In this document: piece by piece, positions 39,522-47,345 of the stretch
Layout of the letters: every line of letters begins with the position of its first letter
Position numbering within the stretch: the stretch's first letter is position 1
NCBI RefSeq assembly: GCF_022919115.1
Contig: NZ_CP095072.1
Location: forward strand, 4,092,001-4,156,000
Direction of reading: 5' to 3'
Length of the DNA stretch: 64,000 nt
From: Gracilibacillus caseinilyticus
Lineage (GTDB): Bacteria > Bacillota > Bacilli > Bacillales > Amphibacillaceae
Made by a program: the position numbers and the translations under genes
Notes under the pieces: generated by a model
What the model saw: the letters and a program-made list of their open reading frames with translations, nothing else
Database searches by the model: none
What the model was told of the DNA's origin: nothing

Positions 39522-40121
39522 GGCTTCTTATAATACGAATTATGCCAACTCCCAGCGGAGAGGTCATTTTGACATGTTGTTAGTAGTAGGATACCGCTCC
39601 GGTCAACCACTTCGCGTCCTGCGGGGCACGGCTGAAGCTAGGTACTTCACGAATTACTTCTTTGCTGCCTTGCACCGAGGAAGCTTACTTCTAAGCGATA
39701 CTAGAAGAAACAGGTGCAGACTTTGTGGATCTTCAGCACCTGCCTGCCCCGCGGGAGTCTACGTGGTTGGCCTACGCTGATGTATAGCTCCACAATTTAT
39801 GCGACAGCTAGGATATGGAATACTATCTGCGAGATTTACACCTTAATTTGATGAAATACAATGCCTAGCACGACTGCTTTTTGCTGTTACATACGTTGTA
39901 GACCTTCCCTTAAGCGTAGGAAATATGCGGAGAACCCCGTGGAATCAGCGCGAGCTTCAGCTAACTTTGGAAAGAAAAGTATTTTCTTTCCAAAGTTAGC
40001 TGAAGCCGTGCCCACAAGACGCAGAGCATATTTCCGGAGCTTTGCTAAGCAGATAAAACATATCAAAATGACCGCATTGTCATAACAGTTCCACTTTACA
40101 TAATTTGTATTATAGGAAGGT
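39522..40121. repeat. Palindromic repeat, longest complete copy
   Basis: Ends CTTATAATACGAATTATG and CATAATTTGTATTATAGG are inverted, each followed inward by GGTCATTTTGA-ATGTT. Module 1 pairs CCGGTCAACCACTTCG with CTACGTGGTTGG. Module 2 contains a near-perfect inner stem CTAACTTTGGAAAGAAAA/TTTTCTTTCCAAAGTTAG flanked by GTAGGAAATATGCGGAG and AGAGCATATTTCCGGAG. The whole 600 bases can fold into two long hairpins and encode nothing. Confidence 0.82.
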
Positions 40122-40181
40122 TTTCTGTTACTTTATTTTTAGCTTAACCACTTTTCTGTGTTAGGAGTGATAAACTTGACT

Positions 40182-40224
40182 AATGCAAAAGCCCACATTT
40201 GTAGTAAATGTGGGCTTTTGCATT
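40182..40224 (-). terminator. ctpB terminator with a perfect 19-bp stem
   Basis: AATGCAAAAGCCCACATTT is exactly complementary to AAATGTGGGCTTTTGCATT, with a 5-base loop and internal T runs. It lies two bases after the ctpB stop codon. Confidence 0.92.
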
Positions 40225-40225
40225 A

Positions 40226-41704
40226 TTATTGGCTTACGATCTCTAGTGCTTTTTCGAGTTGTTTATCGTCTTGGCCATCGCGGATTTTTTCGACGATGGA
40301 TGTTTGTAATACTTCTGCTGTTTTTTGATCGACTTCACCGGTAACATCTAAGTCCTGATCACTCTGGAATGCCTCGACTGCTGATTTGGTTGCTTCATTA
40401 AAGTAACCATCTGTTCTTTCCGGTTCATAGCCTAAGCCTTCCAACATAATTTGAACATTTTCAATTTGATCATCGCTCTGGTTGTAGCTTAGTGGCTCTT
40501 CCAGCTGCATCGGATTGGTGTAGTAATAATCAGGCATTTTTTGTTCTACCGTTGGTTCAATACCTTTTTCATGAATCCAATTACCATCAGGTGTTAACCA
40601 TTTGAAACGGGTAATTTTAATCGTACTGCCATCCCCCATCGAAACGGTTTGCTGTACGGTCCCTTTACCAAATGACTTTTCACCAACTATATCATAGTCC
40701 ATTGCTTCGTTTAGTGCACCAACCAGAATTTCAGATGCAGAAGCACTTCCACCATCAATTACTGAAACAATTGGATAGCCTTTAGCAGATTCCAATTCAG
40801 AGAAATACCTAGTCTTCTTACCAGACGGATCTTCGATTTGAAGATATGGTTTATCACTTGGGATAAAGTTTTTCAAAATCTCTTCAACTTCTGGCAATAA
40901 ACCACCAGGGTTTCCGCGTAAATCAATAACTAGTCCATCCATGCCTTTATCTTCTAAATTCGTAAGTGCTTTTTTAAAATCAGTAGCCGTGTTCTCTGAA
41001 AAAGAAGTTAATTCAATTACACCGATCGTTTTTCCATTTACTTCTTTTGTTTCTGAATAAACAGTTTCCAATGGAATCGAATCTCTTGTAATTTCAATCT
41101 CTAATGGATCATCTACTCCAGGCCTGCTAACTTCAAGGACGACTTCCGATCCTTTTTCTCCTCTGATTTTGTTAACTGCTTCATAGAGATCAAGTCCTTC
41201 AACGCTCTCGCCATCAACAGATAGAATTTGATCATTTGGCTTCAACCCAGCTTTTTCTGCCGGAGAATCTTTAATCGGTGAAACAATCGTAACATTGCCG
41301 TCTACCATTGAAACCTCGGCACCAATTCCTTCAAAAGATGCTTCTATTTGTTCATTAAATTGTTCCATTGTTTCTTGATCCATGTACACACTGTATGGAT
41401 CTTCCAGTGATTCCAGCATACCATTGATTGCACCTTCAACCAATTGCTGATCATCTACTTCTTCTACATAATTTTCTTGAATGATCGAAAAAGCATCCAC
41501 TACTTTGGACATTTTACCCATGTTCTCTTCCAGACTTTGCTGCTGTTCAGAAAGCTGGGACAATAAATTTTGATCATCACTGCTTATCCCACTATCAGAG
41601 CTTGACCCACTTGCAAAAAACGCTAGTCCAGCATATGTACCAGCAGCGCCTAAAGCAATTGCTACAATTAAAATTAATACTAAAATTCTTTTGCTTATTT
41701 TCAT
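40226..41704 (-). CDS. ctpB: S41-family C-terminal processing peptidase
   Basis: Serine protease with an N-terminal membrane anchor (residues about 6-30), a PDZ domain near 100-185 (LKPNDQILSVDG), an S41 domain with Ser in DGGSASASEIL near 320 and Lys in GEKSFGKGT near 345, and a C-terminal peptidoglycan-binding domain near 415-490 (MLEGLGYEPERTDGYFNE, partly quoted). In B. subtilis CtpB cleaves SpoIVFA to activate sigma-K. The PG-binding tail also fits a cell-wall role next to the M23 hydrolase. ATG 41704 follows AATGGGGTGGG. Confidence 0.92.
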   Translation of the reverse strand: MKISKRILVLILIVAIALGAAGTYAGLAFFASGSSSDSGISSDDQNLLSQLSEQQQSLEENMGKMSKVVDAFSIIQENYVEEVDDQQLVEGAINGMLESLEDPYSVYMDQETMEQFNEQIEASFEGIGAEVSMVDGNVTIVSPIKDSPAEKAGLKPNDQILSVDGESVEGLDLYEAVNKIRGEKGSEVVLEVSRPGVDDPLEIEITRDSIPLETVYSETKEVNGKTIGVIELTSFSENTATDFKKALTNLEDKGMDGLVIDLRGNPGGLLPEVEEILKNFIPSDKPYLQIEDPSGKKTRYFSELESAKGYPIVSVIDGGSASASEILVGALNEAMDYDIVGEKSFGKGTVQQTVSMGDGSTIKITRFKWLTPDGNWIHEKGIEPTVEQKMPDYYYTNPMQLEEPLSYNQSDDQIENVQIMLEGLGYEPERTDGYFNEATKSAVEAFQSDQDLDVTGEVDQKTAEVLQTSIVEKIRDGQDDKQLEKALEIVSQ

Positions 41705-41798
41705 ATACCCACCCCATTGCCTTTCCAAGACTCTCTTTTTTCCACTACTACATACCTATGTCCCATTTTAATGTTCTACTACTATATTATGATGGTTT

Positions 41799-41835
41799 AA
41801 AAAAGACATCACAAGTATTTTGTGATGTCTTTTTT
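41799..41835 (-). terminator. Terminator after the M23 hydrolase gene
   Basis: AAAGACATCACAA/TTGTGATGTCTTT with T runs on both sides, 12 bases beyond the stop codon. Confidence 0.92.
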
Positions 41836-41846
41836 AATTTCGTTAT

Positions 41847-43235
41847 TTAAGGTAAGTATGGCATCGGGTTTATCGCTCCGTGATAACTCCATCCACCTTT
41901 GTGTACTTCAAAGTGTAAATGGCTACCAAAGGAATGTCCGGTATCACCCATACCACCGATTGTTTGACCTTGCGTAACATTTTGTTCTAATGAAACGTTG
42001 GAACTGTTTAAGTGCGCATATACAGTCGTTAATTCCAGACTCGGATGATATATGTATACTACATTTCCGTAACTGGAGGAATAATTAGCCCGTGTTACCT
42101 TACCATCGGCAGCTGCTCTAATGGTCGTTCCTACACTGTTCGCGATATCTATACCGTAATGGAATCCACCACCATCAAAGTCACGGTAGCCATAATCTGA
42201 AGAGTGTCTTCCCTGTGCTGGCCAGACTAAACTGCCGTTTCCTCCTGCAGATAAAGAACCACCGCTACTGCTTCCGCCATTTGAAGGGGAATTATTTTCT
42301 TCTTCTTTCGATAATTGATCTAATTTTTCTTTAGCTTCTTTTTTCGCTTGTGCAATTACAGCTGCTTGATTATTAAGCGTTTCTTGCTGTTCAGCTAAAC
42401 TCATTTTATGTTCATGCAGTTCTTGTTCTTCTGATTCCAAGTCCGCCATTAGCATCTCTTTATTATCTTTTTGATTGTTCAGTGTCGACTTAATTTCGTT
42501 TAATTCTTCTTGTTGTGCCACTAAATTCGATTTCGTATTTTCAAGTTGTGCTTTGCTGTCTTCTAACGCAACTTGTTTTTCTTCGACTTCTTTTTTGTTT
42601 TTCTCAACCGTTGCTTTATTTTCTTCTAATTTTTTCTTGTCCGCTTGTTGTTCTTCCATGATGTTTTTATCAGAATCCATGATTTTGTTAACAGCGGTAG
42701 CACGGTTAATGAAATCACCAAAGCTTTGTGCTCCTAAGATGACTTCCAAATAGCTGACGCTTCCTCCATTTTGCTGGATGGAGCGCAATCTGTTCTTTAA
42801 TAATTTTTCTCTGGATGCAATCTTTTCTTCCAGTTCTTTAATCTCTTTTTTTAATGATTCAATCTCTTCTTTGAGAGAGGTAATTTCGTCTTCTGTTTTT
42901 TGAATTTCTGCTTCGGTTGTTTGTATTTCATTATTGGTCTGAGCAATTTCTTCTTGTTTTGCTGCCAATTTCGCCTGTGTATCCTCTAAGTCACTGTTCA
43001 GGCTGCTAATTTCACTTTGTGTTTCATGTTGTTGATCTTGATTTTCAGCGATTTTATCTTCCGTTTCGCTTACTTTGTTCTCCACCCCGTCAGACTTCTC
43101 TTCTAAATTACTTTCCTGGTCTTCTAAATCATTAATTTTTTCATCTAATTCATCAGCTGATTCGGCAAAGATAGTATTTGCCGGAATCAATGAAGCAATC
43201 AATAAGAAAATAAGTAGCAGATTAAATTTTTTCAT
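41847..43235 (-). CDS. Secreted M23 murein endopeptidase with coiled coil (EnvC/PcsB-like)
   Basis: The 462-residue protein has a signal peptide (residues 1-24, IFAESA cleavage region) and a very long coiled coil rich in Glu, Lys and Gln (about 25-300). A Gly/Ser linker follows, then an M23 (LytM) domain near 345-460 with metal ligands in FHYGIDIA, YAHL and HLHFEV, all present. This architecture resembles the FtsEX-activated hydrolases EnvC and PcsB. The gene lies 36 bases after ftsX, so I infer FtsEX drives it at the septum. In B. subtilis that partner is CwlO, encoded elsewhere with a different catalytic domain. Confidence 0.9.
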   Translation of the reverse strand: MKKFNLLLIFLLIASLIPANTIFAESADELDEKINDLEDQESNLEEKSDGVENKVSETEDKIAENQDQQHETQSEISSLNSDLEDTQAKLAAKQEEIAQTNNEIQTTEAEIQKTEDEITSLKEEIESLKKEIKELEEKIASREKLLKNRLRSIQQNGGSVSYLEVILGAQSFGDFINRATAVNKIMDSDKNIMEEQQADKKKLEENKATVEKNKKEVEEKQVALEDSKAQLENTKSNLVAQQEELNEIKSTLNNQKDNKEMLMADLESEEQELHEHKMSLAEQQETLNNQAAVIAQAKKEAKEKLDQLSKEEENNSPSNGGSSSGGSLSAGGNGSLVWPAQGRHSSDYGYRDFDGGGFHYGIDIANSVGTTIRAAADGKVTRANYSSSYGNVVYIYHPSLELTTVYAHLNSSNVSLEQNVTQGQTIGGMGDTGHSFGSHLHFEVHKGGWSYHGAINPMPYLP

Positions 43236-43271
43236 CTTGTATCCCCTCTCTAGAACTTATCTCTTAGACTA

Positions 43272-44165
43272 TTAAACTTTTAAGAATTTACGGACACTCA
43301 TTAAGCTTCCCCATACCCCAATAGTTGCTCCGATACCAATAATGATTGCAGCAACTTGTAAAGCGAATGGGAAGAACGGTAATATTTTGACAAAATCAAA
43401 TTGTTCAAATACAACGAGATTTTGAGTTAGGAAGTAGTATCCGACCATGATAACGGCAATTGGTACCAAGCTTCCAAATACACCAAGCATCAGCCCTTCG
43501 ACAAAGAATGGCCAACGGATAAAATTGTTTGTCGCTCCTACAAGCTTCATGATTTCAATCTCGCGCCTGCGAGCCATTATCGTAATCTTAATCGTGTTAG
43601 AGATTAAGAAGATCGCAGTGAACACTAATGCCACAATTAAGCCTAGTCCTATGTTTCTAGCATACTTATTAAATGTAAATAAACTATCGACATAATCTTG
43701 TCCAAAATTCACTCGGTAAATATAGTCAAACTTTTCAATTTCATTGGCAATATGTTCTGTATCCTGAGGGTTGGTTGCTTTCACAATAAATGCGTCATTG
43801 AGCGGGTTATCTTGTTCATATAAGCTCCATGCTTGTCCTTGTTCCCCCATGCTGTCAATTAAATTCTGCAGTTCCTCTTCCTTTGTTACATATTCGACAC
43901 TTGCGACACCACTAATATTGGATAGATCCTCATTCATGGCTTCAACTGTCGTTTCTTCCTCCGTTAATTCTACTAATGCTTTTATTTGTACGTCTTCTTC
44001 CAGTTCGCCTGCAATGTGATTCAAATTCAACATCAGTACAAGGAACACTCCGACCAGAATCAAAGTCGTTGTAACAGCACCGACGGAAGCAATTGTCATC
44101 CAGCCATTACGCCATGTATTCTTTGCACCTTCTTTGAAATGTCGATTCAACGTATTAAATTTCAT
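43272..44165 (-). CDS. ftsX: Cell-division permease-like protein FtsX
   Basis: A 297-residue membrane protein with four transmembrane segments (about 23-45, 172-195, 222-245, 270-292) and a large extracellular loop between the first two. FtsX transmits ATP hydrolysis by FtsE to a murein hydrolase outside. ATG 44165 overlaps the last 11 bases of ftsE and sits nine bases after GAGGAG. The length equals that of B. subtilis FtsX. Confidence 0.96.
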   Translation of the reverse strand: MKFNTLNRHFKEGAKNTWRNGWMTIASVGAVTTTLILVGVFLVLMLNLNHIAGELEEDVQIKALVELTEEETTVEAMNEDLSNISGVASVEYVTKEEELQNLIDSMGEQGQAWSLYEQDNPLNDAFIVKATNPQDTEHIANEIEKFDYIYRVNFGQDYVDSLFTFNKYARNIGLGLIVALVFTAIFLISNTIKITIMARRREIEIMKLVGATNNFIRWPFFVEGLMLGVFGSLVPIAVIMVGYYFLTQNLVVFEQFDFVKILPFFPFALQVAAIIIGIGATIGVWGSLMSVRKFLKV

Positions 44166-44841
44166 AGCCATACTCTCCTCGATGCTCATCACGTACTATC
44201 GTACCATCTTCAACTGCGATAACACGTTTTTTGATGGTATTTACAATTTCTTTGCTATGTGTAGCCATTAAAATTGTTGTGCCACTTGCATTAATCTCTT
44301 CAAGTATTTGCATAATTTCCCAGGATGTTTCCGGATCCAAGTTCCCTGTTGGTTCGTCAGCTATTAAAATAGAAGGTCTGTTAACAATCGCACGTGCAAT
44401 TGCCACCCGCTGCTGCTCTCCCCCGGACAACTCATCTGGTATAAAGCGTGCTTTATTTTTCAAACCTACCTGCTCCAGCACACTCATGACACGTTTGCGA
44501 ATATTTTTTGGCGTTTCCTCGATTACTTCCATCGCGAACGCTATATTTTCGTAGACTGTTAATTTAGGCAGTAGACGGAAATCCTGATATACTACCCCGA
44601 TATTCCGACGAAAATAGGGTACTTCTTTCCATTTTAGTTCGGTAATATTCTTATTATTAACTGTCACGGCACCATTCGTTGGTAGTTCTTCTCGTATTAA
44701 TAATTTGGTAAATGTTGATTTACCTGCACCACTTGGCCCTACTATGTAAACAAACTCACCTTGACCGATCTTTACATCTATGCCATTAAGCGCGACAACA
44801 CCATTCGGATAAGTCATATATACTTCTTGCATCTCTATCAT
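44155..44841 (-). CDS. ftsE: Cell-division ATPase FtsE
   Basis: A 228-residue ABC ATPase: Walker A GPSGAGKST near 36, signature LSGGEQQRV near 139, Walker B LIADEPTGNLD near 158, His in MATHSKEIV near 194. The MIEMQEVYMTYPNGVVALNG start is typical of FtsE. It is translationally coupled to ftsX through an 11-base overlap. Confidence 0.97.
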   Translation of the reverse strand: MIEMQEVYMTYPNGVVALNGIDVKIGQGEFVYIVGPSGAGKSTFTKLLIREELPTNGAVTVNNKNITELKWKEVPYFRRNIGVVYQDFRLLPKLTVYENIAFAMEVIEETPKNIRKRVMSVLEQVGLKNKARFIPDELSGGEQQRVAIARAIVNRPSILIADEPTGNLDPETSWEIMQILEEINASGTTILMATHSKEIVNTIKKRVIAVEDGTIVRDEHRGEYGYEI

Positions 44842-45020
44842 AAAGTAATCACCTTTTTAATTTTTTGTAAGACAAATCTCCAGAAAAACAGAACCAAAAT
44901 TCGACTCCGAATTTCATACATCTTACATTATAACATCAATTTCGATATTTTTTACCGATTTTTTTATTACAATTTCTTTTCAAAACATTAAATTATCATG
45001 AGGATTGAAATATTTTGTCA

Positions 45021-45884
45021 TTATTTTTTGAATCCTTCGCCTAAAACCTCAGTAGCATTCATTACAATCACAAATGCATTGGGATCTATTGATTTCACTG
45101 CCTGTGTCGCTTTACTGAACTCATTTTGCTGGACTACACACATGATAACTTTGCGATCCTCATCCGTGAATCCTCCAGAACCATTAAAAATAGTAACACC
45201 TCGGTCAATATCATTCAACAAAATCCGACGAACTTCTTCAAATTGGTTCGTAATAATCATCACATTCTTTGAGGTATTTAGACCTACCTGCACGAAGTCA
45301 ATTGTACGGCTCGTGATAAACAACCCGATAATTGCATAAAGCCCTTCTTCTAAGGAGAAGACAAACGAGGCTGTTAATACAATCATTCCATCGAAAAAGA
45401 TCAGACATACCCCGAGGGGCATCGAGGTGTATGTATGTAGGAGCTGTGCAGCTAAATCCATACCACCAGTTGATGCTTTACCTCGAAATACGATCCCGAT
45501 TCCAAGACCTACAATCATACCACCGAAGATTGCTCCTAAAAGGGGATCAGATGTCGCAGGTTCCATATCTTTTGTTAAATAGACATAGAAAGGTAAGATG
45601 ATCGTCCCTACTAAAGATTTTGCTCCAAAATTTTTACCTAGTATCACAACACCCGCTATAAATAGCGGAATATTTAATGCCCATTGTACGATTGAGGGTT
45701 CCCAATCGAAGAGAGATTTCGTAATCGTGCTGACACCTGCAACTCCACCAGATGCGATATTGTTTGGTAATAAAAACAAATTAAATGCAATAGCGACAAG
45801 GAAAGCCCCTATTAACACATAAAGATAATCCAATGTTTGACGTAACCAAAACGGCATTGGTGTACGTTTATATTTTGCAATCAT
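45021..45884 (-). CDS. yvjA: YitT-family membrane protein (YvjA-like)
   Basis: A 287-residue protein with five to six hydrophobic segments in residues 15-175 (LIGAFLVAIAFNLFLLPN near 17, quoted in part) and a C-terminal soluble DUF2179 domain near 215-270 (FNGSGGFTDEDRKVIMCVV, partly quoted). Function is unknown. B. subtilis yvjA has the same position between prfB and the ftsE region. The cccB gene found there in B. subtilis is absent. Confidence 0.87.
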   Translation of the reverse strand: MIAKYKRTPMPFWLRQTLDYLYVLIGAFLVAIAFNLFLLPNNIASGGVAGVSTITKSLFDWEPSIVQWALNIPLFIAGVVILGKNFGAKSLVGTIILPFYVYLTKDMEPATSDPLLGAIFGGMIVGLGIGIVFRGKASTGGMDLAAQLLHTYTSMPLGVCLIFFDGMIVLTASFVFSLEEGLYAIIGLFITSRTIDFVQVGLNTSKNVMIITNQFEEVRRILLNDIDRGVTIFNGSGGFTDEDRKVIMCVVQQNEFSKATQAVKSIDPNAFVIVMNATEVLGEGFKK

Positions 45885-45912
45885 AGTTCTACTCCTTTTT
45901 CGTTGTTTTTCC

Positions 45913-46151
45913 GATTAGAAAAGCGTAAGCGCCCGTTTAGAAACGTAGCGACTGGACGGCATCAACTGAGATACAGGAATCACGGTGGGCAAGTGATGTC
46001 GATGATGACTTTCGCCCAAGGGCATAAGGTCGACTAGGCCCTCTGGTTATCACCAGCAAGTCTTCTTTATCGTAGGGCGATGCAGGAAGTCGCCTAGTTT
46101 TTGGGCGCCCGAGTGGACATGGCTGTTCATGTTAGAAAGCGGTACGAAACC
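45913..46151. repeat. Structured intergenic repeat of a second type
   Basis: A GC-richer block of about 240 bases begins AGAAAAGCGTAAGCGCCC and ends near GGGCGCCCGAG and TTAGAAAGCGGTAC. It contains several short inverted segments (GGTCGACTAGGCCC, CGCCTAGTTTTTGGGCG). It has no similarity to the palindromic MITE-like family and no credible open frame. I recall similar AAGCG-AAGCGCC blocks dispersed in Bacillaceae genomes but cannot check this. Confidence 0.55.
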
Positions 46152-46182
46152 TTAAAATTTTATACTTTCTTACCTGTAAATG

Positions 46183-46220
46183 AAAAACGAGCAAAAGGAG
46201 AGCATTTCCCCTTTTGCTCG
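46183..46220 (-). terminator. prfB terminator
   Basis: GAGCAAAAGG/CCTTTTGCTC stem with a CGTTTTTC tail on the minus strand, four bases beyond the prfB stop. Confidence 0.93.
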
Positions 46221-46223
46221 TCG

Positions 46224-47325
46224 TTAATTCATTAAAGAACGCAAATAAGCATCAATGAAGTTATCTAATTCTCCATCCATCACTGCTTGGGTATTACCGG
46301 TTTCGTGGTCTGTTCGATGGTCTTTCACCATGGAATAAGGATGGAATACATATGACCGTATTTGACTGCCCCATCCTATTTCTTTTTGTTCTCCACGAAT
46401 TTCTGCCATCTCCTGCTGCTGTTTCTCAATTTCTAATTGATATAGCTTTGCTTTCAACATTTTCATGGCTTGTTCTCTGTTTTTAATTTGGGATCGTTCA
46501 GATTGACAGGTAACGACTGTATTCGTTGGCTGGTGTGTAATCCGGACCGCTGAATCAGTCGTGTTGACATGCTGGCCACCAGCACCACTGGAACGATAGG
46601 TATCAATCTTCAAATCTTCCGTATTGATTTCAATATCAATATCGTCATCGACTTCTGGTGTCACATCACAGGATACGAAGGAAGTATGACGACGTCCTGA
46701 TGAATCAAATGGTGAAATCCGGACAAGTCGATGGACTCCTTTTTCTGCCTTTAAGTATCCATAAGCATTATGCCCCTTAATTAACAGGGTAACACTTTTC
46801 ACTCCCGCTTCATCACCCGGTAGGTAATCCAATGTGTCTACTTTGAAACCTTTTGAATCAGCCCATCGTGTGTACATTCGCAAGAGCATGCTAGCCCAGT
46901 CCTGTGATTCCGTACCACCAGCTCCTGGATGCAGTTCAAGAATCGCATTATTTTTATCATAAGGTTCACTAAGTAAAATAAATAACTCAAATTGATTTAA
47001 CGATTCAGATAGAGCCTGCACTTCTGACTCCAGATCAGCACGAAGCTCTTCATCCTCTTCTTCTTTCACTAATTCATAGGACACTTCTGCATTCTCCAAG
47101 GCTTCCTGGTTTTTATCAAAGGCTTGAACGAGCTCCTTCTCACCATTGACCTCTGTTATTACTTTTTGCGCATTCTGCTGATCATCCCAGAATCCTGGCT
47201 CTGCCATGACCTCCTCTAATTCAGCAATTCGGGCTCTCTTTGTTTCTAAGTCAAAGAGACCCCCTGAAGTCCGCTAACCTGTTAGCCATTTTTTCTAATT
47301 CTTGCTTAATCTCTACTAATTCCAT
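46224..47325 (-). CDS. prfB: Peptide chain release factor 2, expressed by programmed +1 frameshift
   Basis: Recognises UGA and UAA and triggers peptide release. Zero frame starts at ATG 47325 ([19 protein letters not shown]) and reaches an in-frame TGA at codon 25 (47251-47253). A +1 slip at CTT-TGA-C continues in the long frame, giving 366 residues, the B. subtilis RF2 length. The main frame has the UGA-recognition tripeptide SPF in RISPFDSSG and the catalytic GGQ in [11 protein letters not shown]. It is 20 bases after secA, in the conserved secA-prfB operon. Low RF2 favours the slip, so the protein controls its own level. Confidence 0.97.
47251..47265 (-). promoter_or_regulatory. RF2 programmed frameshift site
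   Basis: Minus strand AGGGGGTCTCTTTGAC: a Shine-Dalgarno-like AGGGGG three bases before the slippery CTT, then the stop TGA followed by C. It is nearly identical to the E. coli prfB site. Confidence 0.96.
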
Positions 47326-47345
47326 CCATTACACCTCATTTAAAC

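Noticed and set aside
39574-40085. Plus-strand frames of 68 and 74 codons
   Set aside because: They lie entirely inside the 39.5-40.1 kb repeat and reproduce the same pseudo-peptide as other copies.
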